Positions 33,942 to 47,102 of a stretch of 64,000 nt of DNA are shown here, piece by piece. The stretch lies in NCBI GenBank assembly GCA_036346225.1, contig JARFIW010001177.1:156501-220500 (forward strand). The letters are read 5' to 3'. The notes beneath the pieces were generated by a model that had not been told where the DNA came from, did no database searches, and saw only the letters and a list, made by a program, of their open reading frames with translations. A program made the position numbers and the translations under genes. The DNA comes from Platerodrilus igneus. Taxonomy: Eukaryota > Arthropoda > Insecta > Coleoptera > Lycidae. Numbering within the stretch: the stretch's first letter is position 1; every line of letters begins with the position of its first letter.

Positions 33942-35656
33942 TTCGTCAACCTGTTTCTTTACCGCTTCCTGTGCATAAAATTAAGCGTCCTCGGCAATAA
34001 TTTCAATAATATAATTATAAAGCTCATAGAACGCATCGAAAGACCCTTGTAAATCAGTGTGGTAGCGGCTCTTACAGAGAAATTATAAATGTCGGTAATA
34101 CTTTGCAGGTAAATTTTGCGTTTACGCTCTAGTTTTTTAAGTCAGTTATTGTAACTGGAAAATTGCAAGAAATATCGAAAAGAAATCGTAATGTGATTTG
34201 TAAGTTTATACTCAAAAACAAACTGCTTTGAAACGAAAGTAAATTGGGAAATAAATAAGCAGCTGTTTTTATTGTAAATCTGTAAAACATGAACGAAACG
34301 AAAATATCAAGTTCCTAAGAAGCTTGATAGTAACAATAGAAACGTAAACAAGGCTGCCGCTTTAACACAGAATCAAAACAGTTGTAATATCGGGAAACGA
34401 GATAGCAACGACTGTTCTATCTTGACTTTAGAATGAACAGCTGGTATCCTCTCTAATTTCCGCTGGTTTTGTTGCACTTTCGATGTTTGCAATGTCATAT
34501 GGAGTAACACAGCACACACGGCAGTGTGTAAACAAGAAGGTAAATGTTTCCAGTGAAAATCACGTAAAAACTTCCGAAAATCGTTCCCGCGTGGTAACCG
34601 TACATGTCCGTTCTATGGTTTCTCTTCACTCTCCACTCGCCCGGGACCGATCGGCACTAATCAAAACTTCGACAATCACTCCATCTCGTGCTACGTTTAG
34701 CAAGAGATCGCGAAGCAGTCTGTAAACAGCTGCACTCTATTGTTTTATAAATTTTACAGTCGCGTATTATGCGAATACCTATGGTAAATGGACCAGTAGC
34801 GGAATTGGGAGAGTTGGATGTACCGTCACTTGGTGGTCGAGAGATTTGAATAGCTGATTGCCATCAGAAAAGGTGTTATACAATTTGGTGAGGTTTAAAA
34901 AGGTGCAGTCATTGGTGAGAACATCAGGCATCGATGGTTGATTGCAGTTCCATGTGAGACATGGTGCATTCCAGGTAACAAATCTTTGTAAAATATTGAT
35001 TATTTTTGTGGTTATTTGGTGTGTTATGACAATTTCGTCCCTTATGGGTATATTTTATAAACTCTATAAACGGAAGAGTTAATTATTGAACATTTATGAT
35101 TTATTAGTTAACTATTTTAAGTAGGAATTTTTATTCGGAAAGTAATTGTTGTTTTATTTGATTGTGTGCAAAGTAAGAGGGACTTATGGAAATTTGCAGT
35201 GCAAAATCTAGCACGAGTTTTAAAATTCTTACTATGAGCTCATATTAAAGCCAGAGGTAACGTAACATGGATGGTTAAGCCCTGTTACTTTAAATTGTTT
35301 ATTAAAGGATAAAATGTTATTTCAAAAATAATTTGAAAGAAAAGGTAGTATTTCAAAGTGAGGTTGTAAGTAATTTTACTGATGTGTGAAATAACGATTG
35401 ATAAAGATTCTTGGTGTAAAATTTTCTGTTTGAATAAATCGAGGTGAGTTGCCGTAGTCGACTTTTCTTTGGAAGAATAGTAAGGTAGTAATTTTTAAGA
35501 TAGCAGCAGAGCAGCTGTGGTGAACTTCCCTGATGAATTTAGAGTTTTTAGGTATAAGCAGCAAAAAGGTCAAATTATCTTTAGGAACCAGATTTCATCC
35601 ACACAGGTAAATACAGTAGTAAAAGAGAGGTTTCAATCCAGGCTCAAATTTCAGAG

Positions 35657-35658
<2 letters not shown>
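33942..35658. other. No supported gene
   Basis: The first 200 bp may hold further N-terminal remnants of the BEL gag in broken frames (LERKRKIYLQSITDIYN near 34110, minus). The remainder is AT-rich with no recognisable domain or element end. A short open frame at 34483-34725 has no recognisable content. Confidence 0.4.

Positions 35659-35699
<41 letters not shown>
35659..35699. repeat. (TA)n microsatellite
   Basis: About 40 bp of alternating TA directly abuts the left end of the foldback element, which probably inserted at TA. Confidence 0.95.
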
Positions 35700-35702
<3 letters not shown>

Positions 35703-37595
35703 GGTGAGTTTTTAGTGTGGCAACGATCGATAACTCCGTTATTATAAAAGCTACAAAAATCAAATTTGGAGGCATGTTAGGCATGCCTAGAGTGCACATT
35801 CTAAAAATATTTGGAAGCATACAGGGTGTTTCATAATTCCAGGGCATATTAAACATATATTTTTTTAAATGGAACACTCCATATATTATTACATTTTTGT
35901 AAAGCCCATAAAAAGAGCTTTAATTTGATATTAAATTGTATCTATCTATTCCTTTTAGTTTTTGAGATATTCAACTGTTTTTAGAAAAAATGACCTTGAT
36001 TAGATACATTGCCACTGCCCTAATACACAACTTATGTTAATTTTCATAATGCAGAAAATTTTACTATATACCATAGTATATTTGTAATTATCACTTTTTT
36101 GAAATTTCTTCACAGTATACAGGGTGTGTCAGGTTTCGCAAAATGCAATTTTTGAATTTTTTTTTAAATGGCACCCTACCAATTTTATTGCTACAATGGA
36201 TAGTTCATTAAGTGTTCTTTCATTTTTGTTAAGCATTCGCTATACCTAAATCCATTACTTTCTGAGATACTTTTGATTTTCTTCAAATTTTAAGAATGTT
36301 TTTAATTTACATAACTAAAAATAACTTACTATTGGAGAATATTATAAAACAATTAATACATTTTGATTAACAATCAACTACACTTATCCAATAACAATTT
36401 TCACTAAAGATATAACAACCTACAATAATACGCTATCAACAGAATTCTGCCAGATCAACGATATGCATTTTATAGGAAATGTTCAAGCAGGAAATCAGGC
36501 AGGCTTTGAAAAAAATAACTATTACGTGTAAAGTGTCATTTAGATTTATTAATTGTAGTGTGTTGTCATGTAACAGGATTTCTCTCTTGGTATATTCTTG
36601 ATGCAAGTAGAAAATTTTTTAAATTTGCTCCCAATACCCAAATCATATTTATTTGTTCTTCCACTGTAAAATTCATTTTGAAAATTCCTCCAAAGATTAC
36701 ATTTAAAACAGAACTGATAATGTGTTTAATGACAACACACTACAATTAATAAACCTAAATGACATTTTGATTGTAATTGTTATTTTTTTCAAAGCCTGCC
36801 TGATTTCCTGTTTGAACGTTTTCTATAAAATGCATATTGTTGATCTGGCAGAATTCTATTGATAGCGTATTAATGTAGGATGAAATATCTTTAGTGAAAA
36901 TTGTTATTGGATAGGTGTAGTTGATTGTTAACCAAAATGTATCAATTGTTTTATAATATTCTCCAATAGTAAGTTATTTTTAGTTATGCAAATTAAAAAC
37001 ATTCTTAAAATTTGAAGAAAATGAAAAATATCTCAGAAAGTAATGGATTTAGGTATAGGGAATGCTTAACAAAAATGAAAGGACACTTAATGAACTATCC
37101 ATTATAGCAATAAAATTGGTAGGGTGCCATTTAAAAAAAAATTTAAAAATTGCATTTTGCGAAACCTGACACACCCTGTAAACTGTAAAGAAATTTCAAA
37201 AAAGTGATAATTACAAATATACTATGGTATATAGTAAAATTTTCTGCATTATGAAAATTAACATAATTTGTGTATTAGTGCAGTGACAATGTATCTAATC
37301 AGGGTCATTTTTTTTAAAAACAGTTGAATATCTCAAAAACTAAAAGGAATAGACAGATATAATTTGATATCAAATTAAAGCACTTTTTATGGGATTTCCA
37401 AAAATGTAATAATATATAGGGTGTTCTATTTAAAAAAATATAAGTTTAATATGCCCTGGAATTATGAAACACCCTGCATGCTTCCAAATATTTTTGGAAT
37501 GTGCACTTTAGGCATGCCTAATACGCCTCCAAATTTGGTTTACGTAGCTTTTATAATAACAGAGTTATCGACCGTTGCCACACTAAAAACTCACC

Positions 37596-37598
<3 letters not shown>
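35700..37598. mobile_element. 1.9-kb mariner-like foldback with three nested terminal repeats
   Basis: The left arm (35700-about 36574) and right arm (about 36728-37598) are near-perfect inverted complements, with a spacer of about 150 bp. Outer ends read CAGGGTGAGTTTTTAGTG and sit between TA microsatellites. Inside each arm two further terminus-like motifs face outward: CAGGGTGTTTCATAATTCC at 35822 (mirror ending 37476) and CAGGGTGTGTCAGGTTTCGC at 36120 (mirror ending 37178). No transposase frame is present. It looks like a non-autonomous Tc1/mariner relative with very long inverted repeats. Confidence 0.85.

Positions 37599-37645
<47 letters not shown>
37599..37645. repeat. (TA)n microsatellite
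   Basis: Alternating TA directly follows the right end of the foldback element, mirroring 35659-35699. Confidence 0.95.
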
Positions 37646-37649
<4 letters not shown>

Positions 37650-38609
37650 ACTTAACGACCTTTGGTTTAATACTATTCAGTTTTTTTATGGGTTATAGGT
37701 CCTGTTTAAAAAAAATAATAAAAGGCGTACTCTTTTTATTCCATCTGAATTTTCGAGTAATTTTTACTCTTGGTCACAGATTACTAAAAATTACACGTTG
37801 TACAAATACAGTTTTTGCAAATGAATATATACTTACAATAGTTGAGATAACTTTAAGAAAATCAAGGAGTTCCAGAAATTATAAGAGTAAATCGGTCATT
37901 CTACATAATGTCAATTAAGAGGACACTGTATATAAAATATACAGAATTAAATACATGAGAACATAAATATGTCTAAGTATAGTTTACAAGTAAAGATAAG
38001 ATTTAAAACTCAATAAATGGCATCAAAATTAAATTACCGGAAAACATAGATAAATTGGTACTGCAAATCTTTAACAATTACGTCGAAAATATCAACGTAT
38101 ACGCATCCTAAATAATTCATTATTAGAAAATCGTTACGTGACTAGAGAAAAACACATTTGTTCAGAAAACCAATATTTTGTGAAAAACAAATAAACACCA
38201 GGTGGTTCAATTATAGGATAAATTAACAAACATCGAATACGTGAGTTAATGAAAAGCCAAAACTTGGAAATCCTCGAATAATACTGCAATATGCTGAATG
38301 CGGACGTGACGAACAGAGCATTTATCGAAGATTTAAACTAGGCAATTTGTAAACATTCCGAGTTCTGCCAGATAAGGCAAAAGTACTAGCCCAGATTGTA
38401 AACACTCCAATGAAAACAATTGGAGGAAGGGCTTATATATACGATAGAAACTGAACGACATTTTAGTCTATATTTAACGGAGCAACAATTATGTTCGAAA
38501 GTGTTAAAAACTCACGCAATTGGTGAATTAAAAATTTTAAAAATCAGATTTTAAAGTGCGAGAATTTGTGCAGCGAAATATAAGCCGATATATAGATAGA
38601 CGGCTTCTA
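37646..38609. other. No supported gene
   Basis: AT-rich sequence without recognisable coding, RNA or transposon-end features. Confidence 0.4.
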
Positions 38610-38850
38610 ACTTTGGTAATATTCTAATTTGGTGATATTTTAAAATGGACATATTCTCACTTTGATGATATTCTAATTTGGGTGATATTTTATCTGAACA
38701 TATTCCGATTTGGGACGTTTAATTTTGGTGGTATTCTAATTTGGACACATTCCAATTTGGGATGTTTGATATTTTAATTTGGACATATTTTAATTTTGGA
38801 CATTTAATTTTGGATGTACTGTAATTTGGTACGATTTTAATTAGAAGCAA
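38610..38850. repeat. Degenerate minisatellite of TAATTTGG / GATATT units
   Basis: Imperfect units built from ATTCTAATTTGG, GGTGATATT and GGACATATT recur about every 16-35 bp. Variation between units indicates an old array. A minus-strand open frame through it has no support as a gene. Confidence 0.7.
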
Positions 38851-39447
38851 TTTATGGGAGGCGATTCTAATATGAGGCCGGCATACAAATAAGCAAAGCG
38901 GACACAGCAAGGGGATGCAGATCATAGACTAGGATGGAACTCCAGAACCCATTCCATTTTAGCAATTTTTAATACACTGTATTATTGAAAGACTGTTTCA
39001 ATTTAAAATTTGCTATGCATTGTATATTTGTAAGAGTCATCAAAAAGGTCACTTAAATAATATGAAAACAGAGGAAGTAATCTTGAAACGTTCGAAGGTC
39101 TCTGAATATAATTAAAAAATATTATTGCTGGCTTTCAGAAAAGAACAAATCTGGTATATGTAAATATTTTGTACAAAAAATAAAATTTTGAGTGTTGTAT
39201 ATATTATCAATTATTATATTGTGTATTCTAGAATTGCTTTATTTGATTCAATAAGATTTATTCAGTAAGCTAGTCGGAGTAAAAACCTTAAAATTAATAT
39301 TTTATATAATAAAGAGAATAGCACAGCAATAAAATAGGGAATATCACAGCAATTTTATGGTGCCCATCGTAGGGGCTCGATAAGACATATCACAGCAATT
39401 TTATGACATGCTCAATCGTGAGGCGAATATCAAGCAGTGTATATATA

Positions 39448-39490
<43 letters not shown>

Positions 39491-39839
39491 CTGTGATAAG
39501 GGGTTGTTTAAGGGTGTACTTTATAGTAAAGGTCGTTTAGGAATTAGAAATTACAATAGGAAGCAGAAAACTGCATTTATTTAGTAAAGAATTGAGAAAT
39601 TGAGATAGTTTGTAAAGAGTAAGCAGTCAACACCCTGTATATAAAGTATAAGTAGTTTTAAGCGACGCAAATAGACACACGAAGACGCATAGTTAGCGTA
39701 GAAACAAGGAATTTGATAACGCCTAAGTTTTGTTATTGGTCGATACAAGGCCTTTACAAGTTAAAATCCAGTTAAGTTCCTGGAGGGAGTTCATAGCAAT
39801 ATTTATATGGGGCGCGAATAATTTAAGGAGAACATAGCA

Positions 39840-39868
<29 letters not shown>
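38851..39868. other. Noncoding stretch with inverted TATCACAGCAAT words and TA runs
   Basis: The word ATCACAGCAAT occurs at about 39341 and 39390, and its complement ATTGCTGTGATA at about 39487. These flank a (TA)n run at 39440-39489, as in a small foldback. A second (TA)n run at 39841-39866 adjoins the start of the Gag-Pro element. No gene was seen. Confidence 0.5.
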
Positions 39869-39871
<3 letters not shown>

Positions 39872-41760
39872 GTTACTGGGATTAAGAATCGAACCCCTCT
39901 AATTATCAGTTTTATGACAAATCGAAAATTTGCACACAATAGAAAATTTTCGAAAAAAACATTAATTTCTTACACAGATTCCTTTCTTCTTCGGTTGAAT
40001 TGCTTTCTTCAACTGCTTCCGGCTAGCTCAGTTGGACCTCCTCTTCGATACCTAGATTCACTCTCATATTCTCTATCGTTCACGCACACTCTCAATAAAA
40101 CCACAAAATAATACAACAATCATACAATATCTATTTTCCACTATTAACAAATAAAACTTCAAAATTATTTACATCTCAGTGGTCAAGTTACACCTCAATA
40201 AATTCTATTTCGTAAAGTCCAGAATTTTAACTAGCAATATCAAACACATTGAATGTAACCTGAGTAAATGGGCCCTGAATAATACCTTATCTTTCTTTCT
40301 GTATTTATAATTAATTCCAATTAGGCAACTCTGGAGTATGGTGAGCTCATGATAACCCAGTTATTTATGATTAATGTATGGTCTTTACTTGGCATATTCT
40401 TATTACAAACACAACAAAAACCCATGTACTCATAACAAAAAAATATTTAAATTGCCGAGGAACATTAATCAGCCTTATATACACCTTTAGCTTTATAGTT
40501 AAATACCACAATAAAAGTTAGTTATACGTATTACTTTCAAAACTCCAAATAATGTAAAATACCGTCATAGTTCACTCTCACCCATCACAATAACCTTCCT
40601 AGTTTATCAACAACAACAAATTCTAAAGCGTTACCTGGAATTTCTTAAAGATCCCTGCTCCGTTGATGATGCCGTATAGTTGTTTCGCTTTGCGCTGCTC
40701 CCGCCTCTAGCTATTTGTAGTTGAACACCCTTTAAGCTGTGCTGCAAGGCTGTTCATACACGCTACCTCCAACTCCAAATCCAATTATTACTCTTCTTTG
40801 ATAATTGTTTAATTTAATTCACGTCACATAACGTCACTATACGAGCTTGTTAAAAAAATATATGTGGCACCTCAATAAAATTTAGACTCGGCACAATCCG
40901 CGTACAAATTATGAGGCTAACACCGTGTTATTTAATTTAAAATAATTTTCTATACTTACAAGCTCGTGGTAACTTTCATACGTAGTCTGAAGCGATCAAA
41001 GTACTAAGGGCCTTTTATTCATTTTCAAAAAGTATTTATACAATTTCCGATGCCACCTCTCGGCTGCATGTCACACGAAGTCCTTCATTTACAATAATAT
41101 TTCTTAAAATTTTCGGTTCAACCGTTTTCTAAATCCTCGAAATTCAGCGCGTCGTTACGATATTTTCTGAAAAATTAACATTCAATATTCCCGTGTTTGT
41201 CTGATGTACACTAACGATATCGACCAATAGTCTATGCATTGACGTCTTATAAACCCTTCCTACATTAACGCTGTCCCTTGCTTATGCATATTCTACGTCT
41301 CTTTCTAACCTTGTTTGAGTGGTAGAATTCGATATTCCTGTCCATCTGCTATCTAACCTCACGTGGACTTGCCTACGTGCTTTAAATAACCCCTTATTAG
41401 CGTTTAATGCGAAAACATGCGACAGTTTGTACAATATACCTAAAATCTTGAGCTTTATCTACACAAAATAAGTGGAACTTGACATTTACAAACCATGCAG
41501 GTTTTCAATTTTAACGAACGTTTTAACTAACATTTCTAGGAGCTTCTTTTCAACGTATTTTATATCCAACGGCTGTTTATGTGTTAGCAACGCGTTTTAC
41601 CTTGGTATTATTGATTTTTCATGCTTTTATGCATATTATACGTAAATAACCGTTCAATTATACTCAATTAAATTAATAAATTAATGGCATTGGCTTCTAC
41701 AATTTATTTCCTTTGCAAACCTACTAAATTTTAATCATTATTTGTAAAATTTTGTTAATA
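39869..41760 (-). repeat. Gag-Pro element LTR 1 (3' LTR)
   Basis: 1892 bp from TGTGTTACTGGG to TTTTGTTAATA. Compared with LTR 2 it carries about 60 extra bases at about 40460-40523 and a substitution in its terminal base pairs (AATA instead of AACA). Confidence 0.85.
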
Positions 41761-42611
41761 CCTGTTACTTAAACATGAACTAACTGGAATATAAATTTCG
41801 CACGTAAATTCTGGTTGTTTCCTTTATACAGGGTGTTTTGAAATTGCTTTGTTTATATTTACTTTTAACCTTTTAAAACCAGTACATAATCCCCCTATTT
41901 CAATTCTAAGAAAAACTATTCCCGGTTTTTTCTGAATTTAAATACCTAGACTCTAATTTAATCTTACCTGCTATTTCTATACACCTATCTACTCACCGTA
42001 CACTACCTATACCTATTTATCCAACCTATCACTACTTATCTACCTATTTCTATCTATTTCTACATCTATTTCTACTTATTTCTATCTATCTACACCTATC
42101 TCTATTTATAATTAACTATTCACACCTATCACTATCTTTTACTTAACTATTTTTATCTATTATTAACTCTTCACCTTCTTATTTTCATTTTGTTCTCTTT
42201 TCATTTCACCCCTTTAGTCCTTTATTGAGTCTTTAGGTACCCCTTTTGTACTTTTCTCTTTATCTTCAGTTTTCATATCTTCTAACCCTACTTACTATCA
42301 CTATCTCTATCTTGTCCTAACTATAGCTACCTAATGCTATGTCTACATCTAACTATCGCCCATACTTATCCTATATCTAGTTTTATTTTCTATAACTACT
42401 TACTTCTAATCTTCTATATACACCTATTTCTATCCCTATCTATTTCAATTTTACTCTATTATACACCTATCCATATTTTTCTATATACACCTATCCATAT
42501 TTATCCTATTTCTACTTCTACTTTCCTATATACCTATTTCTATCTCTAACTATTCTACTTCTACACAAAAATTCACCTATCTCTATCCTTTTGTCACTAA
42601 CCTTCATCTTA
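41761..42611 (-). other. Gag-Pro copy 1, 3' noncoding CTAT-rich region
   Basis: 850 bp of low-complexity sequence dominated by CTATTTCTA and CACCTAT words on the plus strand (purine-rich on the sense strand). It follows the protease stop and is where RT would lie in a full Gypsy element. Copy 2 has the same region at 53829-54680, so it belongs to the family. Confidence 0.8.
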
Positions 42612-43708
42612 CTATTTAAATGTAACTCTTTTCTTCACCGTCCAAGTCTTTCTTCTAACTATCCCAATACTCTTCATCCCTATTTCTCCTCCTTCTATTT
42701 CTATACTTATCATCCCTATTACTTCACATAAAATAAACTTATCCCTATTATCCTGACTCTTAAATATTTCTTCTTCCGTCCCTACACTTGTCTGCTTCTC
42801 ATTCATTATTATTTCCTTTTCTGCGGACAAATCCAACGATACTACTTCAACATCTTTATCTTTCCCTTCTATAAAAAACTCTTTATCTCCTCTAGACCCT
42901 TTATGTACAATATTCATTTCACAAAATTCTTTTAAATTCAAATTTAAATTACCAAAATTATCTTTGCCCCTTAACTCACTTATGCCTATATTTACTTCTT
43001 GTGTGTCACATAATGCTATTTTTACTTCTATCTTTCTTAATTCTGACTCGTTATCCACTATTAATTCTGCGCCTGACTCTACCTCTACTTGTTCAGCTTC
43101 TTCTTTCACTATTACTTGTACCTCATCTAACTTTTCTTCACTATATTCCCCTGAGTCGATCTCTCTCACTTCTTTATCATCTTCTTCTATACTATTAATA
43201 CATAACCACATGTCGTCCTCTGTGACATCATAACTTGCCTTCCAGGGCAATATCCTATCCCCAATCCTAACTATTTTCCTCTCCATATCTATTATAACCC
43301 TTAACTTCATCATGCAATCGACCCCTAATATCCCTTTAAACTTTAACCCAGGTACAATTATAAATTCTTGTTCACAGCTTACTGAACCTAACTCTACTTT
43401 CAAAATAACCACGCTATTTACAACAGCAAATCGTTTTTTATTCGGCGCAACCAGGTGACTTCTTTTTATTGGCATTATCCTGTCACACACTTTATCTTTA
43501 ATCTCATTGACGAATTCCTCCGATACCAAACTCGCCTCCGCTCCTGAATCTAATAATGCTCCTAAATTTTTCTGAAAAATTTTAATCTCAATCATGGGCA
43601 TACAAAATTTTTCTACAATTTCTGGCTCAATTTCTTCCTCTATTTTCAAAAATTCCCTAGGATGTTCATATTTGTACACAGTGATGTCTAGTGGTTTGTC
43701 CTGCTTTA
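42612..43708 (-). CDS. Gag-Pro copy 1 retropepsin-like protein
   Basis: The frame of about 355 recognised codons is entered by a -1 shift from gag; its apparent first codon is GTG, so it probably has no independent start. The retropepsin active site ALLDSGAEASLVS lies about 40 residues in, and GILGVDCMMKL, the typical second half of the protease fold, near residue 115. A long acidic, lysine/glutamate-rich extension follows and ends in KTWTVKKRVTFK. It would mature Gag. The frame closes normally and no polymerase follows. Copy 2 matches it closely over the full length. Confidence 0.8.
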
Positions 43709-45121
43709 AAAATCCTGTCCAGGTCTGTTTTCCCTACTCGGTCCTGGTCTAGCTGTCACTTCAGCGTATGTCCCAGGCGTTTCCACTTGGTCTGTGTTTG
43801 TATTTGAAGTCCCCCTCATGTCCGTAGAACTGTTTTGTCTTGTAGGTCACGGTCTCGGTGCCGGTCCCCTTCCTACACTGTTGCTTCTATAAAATGGCCG
43901 TCGCGGTTCCCAATTTTGTCGCTGATACGAAAAATTGTTCCCTCGTCTTGCAGAATTGTCCCGTCTACTGACGAATCTAACCGTGTTTATCTGTCTTTCC
44001 CTAGGTTCCCGAGGTCGTCCACTGCTTACGTCATCGTACCTCTGCAGGTACTCCAGAAACATCTCTCTGTCCACTATGTTTTGTAACGCTACATGCTGTC
44101 TTACTTCAACATCAAAATGTCTCGACAAGTATTTTATGATCTGTCGGTCCGTCAGTGGTGGGTTCAGTAGTTTCGCAATTGTATACTTTCGTATAGCATA
44201 TTGCTCCCTACTTCCTATAAATATTCCTTTAAATTTCCCCATGATCAAATCGTCTCGTACCTGGTCTTGTCTGTGGTCACTCCAATAATGTTTCAAAAAC
44301 CTGTTCTCAAAGTCCGTGTAGGTGTCAATTTCCTGTCCTATTAAATTATACCAAGCTTCAGCATGGTCTTTTAGTAAAGCTTTTACAACATTTAACTTCG
44401 CCTGTTCATCGTACAAATTACTTATTAAACCTCTAATATTGTTAATGAATATTTGCGGGTTTACCCTACTATCCCCATAAAATTTCATCTGCTGCTTTAA
44501 GGACACATTACCTGTTACAAACCTTGGACCATCCCCCCGTTAAAGTCGCTACATTGTGCTTAATCCCGGTCACTTCTCTCTCCATCCGATCTAACTGATC
44601 CTTACACGAGTCCGTTACCTCAGTCATTTTAGCATTAATCTCGTCCTCACAAAAAATCCTTACATGAGTCGTTAATTGTCCCATTTCCAAATTTAAACCT
44701 CTAATATCACGCTCAATTTTATCAACCCTATTTTCGACTCCCCCATTTTTATCGTCAAACTATTTTTAAATTCAGAAAATTCTCTCGTCGAATTATCGAT
44801 TTTCAAACTAATTTGCTCAAACTTTTTGTTCGATTCGTCTCTGACCCCGCTTAACGTCTCACTCATCTGATCAAATTTCTTATTTGATTCTTCACTCATT
44901 TCCTCAAATTTTCGATTTGAGTCCTCTCTAACCCCGCTTAACGTCTCATTCATTCTTTCAAGCATCCTCATTATCATCTCGTTTCCTTGATCTCCTGATT
45001 CCGTCCTCGACTGATCCCTACTACCTCCAGCTTCCTCCATTTTCGAATTTTTATCACACAAGGTACTATTGTCACTTCCAATTTCCACTCCTTGACTTCT
45101 CAACCACTCCTTTCTCTGCAT
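43706..45121 (-). pseudogene. gag: Gag-Pro copy 1 gag
   Basis: The ATG at 45121 opens MQRKEWLRSQGVEIG, followed by heptad-like repeats (LSGVRDESNKKFEQ and variants) suggesting a coiled coil. The capsid domain of Retrotrans_gag type lies at 44506-44050 (VNPQIFINNIRGLISNLYD, AEAWYNLIGQEIDTYTDFEN). The C-terminal region is rich in arginine and glycine, with no CCHC zinc knuckle. Lesions are a one-base deletion near 44744 relative to copy 2, a frame change near 44540 shared with copy 2, and a TGA near 43846 where copy 2 has CGA. As written it is broken. Confidence 0.8.
43709..43715 (-). promoter_or_regulatory. GGATTTT frameshift site before gag stop, copy 1
   Basis: The gag frame reads G GAT TTT TAA, and the protease frame is -1 and open across the site. 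GGAUUUU followed by a stop is the slippery arrangement of dianthoviruses. The site is conserved in copy 2. Confidence 0.55.
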
Positions 45122-45250
45122 ACGTTCAAATCACTCACACACACTCTCAAAATATTCTTAAATTCATACAAAACAGAAACTCTCTCTCTCAGATCGCCAG
45201 TTTCCTGGAATAAAATTACTAAAATTCTACTTGGAACTGGAGCCTAACTT

Positions 45251-45261
45251 TTGGGTCGCCA
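45251..45261 (-). promoter_or_regulatory. Gag-Pro copy 1 primer binding site
   Basis: Nine bases inside the 5' LTR the minus strand reads TGGCGACCCAA. The TGGCGACC start is that of the tRNA-Arg-type site used by mdg1/412-like elements. The same sequence is in copy 2. Confidence 0.55.
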
Positions 45262-45270
45262 TAAGATTAT

Positions 45271-47100
45271 TGTGTTACTGGGATTAAGAATCGAACCCCT
45301 CTAATTATCAATTTTATAACAAATCGAAAATTTGCACACAATAGAAAATTTTCGAAAAAAACATTAATTTCTTACCCAGATTCCTTTTTTCTTCGGTTGA
45401 ATTGCTTTCTTCAACTGCTTCCGGCTAGCTCAGTTGGACCTCCTCTTGGATACCTAGATTCACTCTCATATTCTCTATCGTTCACGCACACTCTCAATAA
45501 AACCACAAAATAATACAACAATCATACAATATCTATTTTCCACTATTAACAAATAAAACTTCAAAATTATTTACATCTCAGTGGTCAAGTTACACCTCAA
45601 TAAATTCTATTTCGTAAAGTCCAGAATTTTAACTAGCAATATCAAACACATTGAATGTAACCTGAGTAAATGGGCCCTGAATAATACCTTATCTTTCTTT
45701 CTGTATTTATAATTAATTCCAATTAGGCAACTCTAGAGTATGGTGAGCTCATGATAACCCAGTTATTTAGGATTAATGTATGGTCTTTACTTGGCATATT
45801 CTTATTACAAACACAACAAAAACCCATGTACTCATAACAAAAAAATATTTAAATCGCCGAGTTATACGTATTACTTTCAAAACTCCAAATAATGTAAAAT
45901 ACCGTCATAGTTCACTCTCACCCATCACAATAACCTTCCTAGTTTATCAACAACAACAAATTCTAAAGCGTTACCTGGAATTTCTTAAAGATCCCTGCTC
46001 CGTTGATGATGCCGTATAGTTGTTTCGCTTTGCGCTGCTCCCGCCTCTAGCTATTTGTAGTTGAACACCCTTTAAGCTGTGCTGCAAGGCTGTTCATACA
46101 CGCTACCTCCAACTCCAAATCCAATTATTACTCTTCTTTGATAATTGTTTAATTTAATTCACGTCACATAACGTCACTATACGAGCTTGTTAAAAAAATA
46201 TATGTGGCACCTCAATAAAATTTAGACTCGGCACAATCCGCGTACAAATTATGAGGCTAACACCGTGCTATTTAATTTAAAATAATTTTCTATACTTACA
46301 AGCTCGTGGTAACTTTCATACGTAGTCTGAAGCGATCAAAGTTCTAAGGGCCTTTTATTCATTTTCAAAAAGTATTTATACAATTTCCGATGCCACCTCT
46401 CGGCTGCATGTCACACGAAGTTCTTCATTTACAATAATATTTCTTAAAATTTTGGGTTCAACCGTTTTCTAAATCCTCGTAATTCAGCGCGTGGTTACGA
46501 TATTTTCTGAAAAATGAACATTCAATATTCCCGTGTTTGTCTGATGTACACTAACGATATCGACCAATAGTCTATGCATTGACGTCTTACAAACCCCTCC
46601 TACATTAACGCTGTCCCTTGCTTATGCATATTCTACGTCTCTTTCTAACCTTGTTTGAGTGGTAGAAATCGATATTCCTGTCCATCTGCTATCTAACCTC
46701 ACGTGGACTTGCCTACGTGCTTTAAATAACCCCTTATTAGCGTTTAATGCGAAAACATGCGACCGTTTGTACAATATACCTAAAATCTTGAGCTTTATCT
46801 ACACAAAATAAGTGGAACTTGACATTTACAAACCCTGCAGGTTTTCAATTTTAACGAACGTTTTAACTAACATTTCTAGGAGCTTCTTTTCAACGTATTT
46901 TATATCCAACGGCTGTTTATGTGTTAGTAACTCGTTTTACCTTGGTATTATTGATTTTTCATGCTTTTATGCATATAATACGTAAATAACCGTTCAATTA
47001 AACTCAATTAAATTAATAAATTAATGGCATTGGCTTCTACGATTTATTTCCTGTGCAAACCTACTAAATTTTAATCATTATTTGTAAAATTTTGTTAACA
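45271..47100 (-). repeat. Gag-Pro element LTR 2 (shared central LTR)
   Basis: 1830 bp, TGTGTTAC...TTAACA. It is the 5' LTR of copy 1 and the 3' LTR of copy 2. Its last three bases plus two internal bases (47098-47102, ACACC) are the target duplication of the nested BEL element. Confidence 0.85.
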
Positions 47101-47102
47101 CC

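Noticed and set aside
41900..42610. Threonine/tyrosine/leucine-rich frames in the CTAT-rich region (also 53917-54680)
   Set aside because: Low-complexity sequence opens frames by chance, on the strand opposite to the element's genes.
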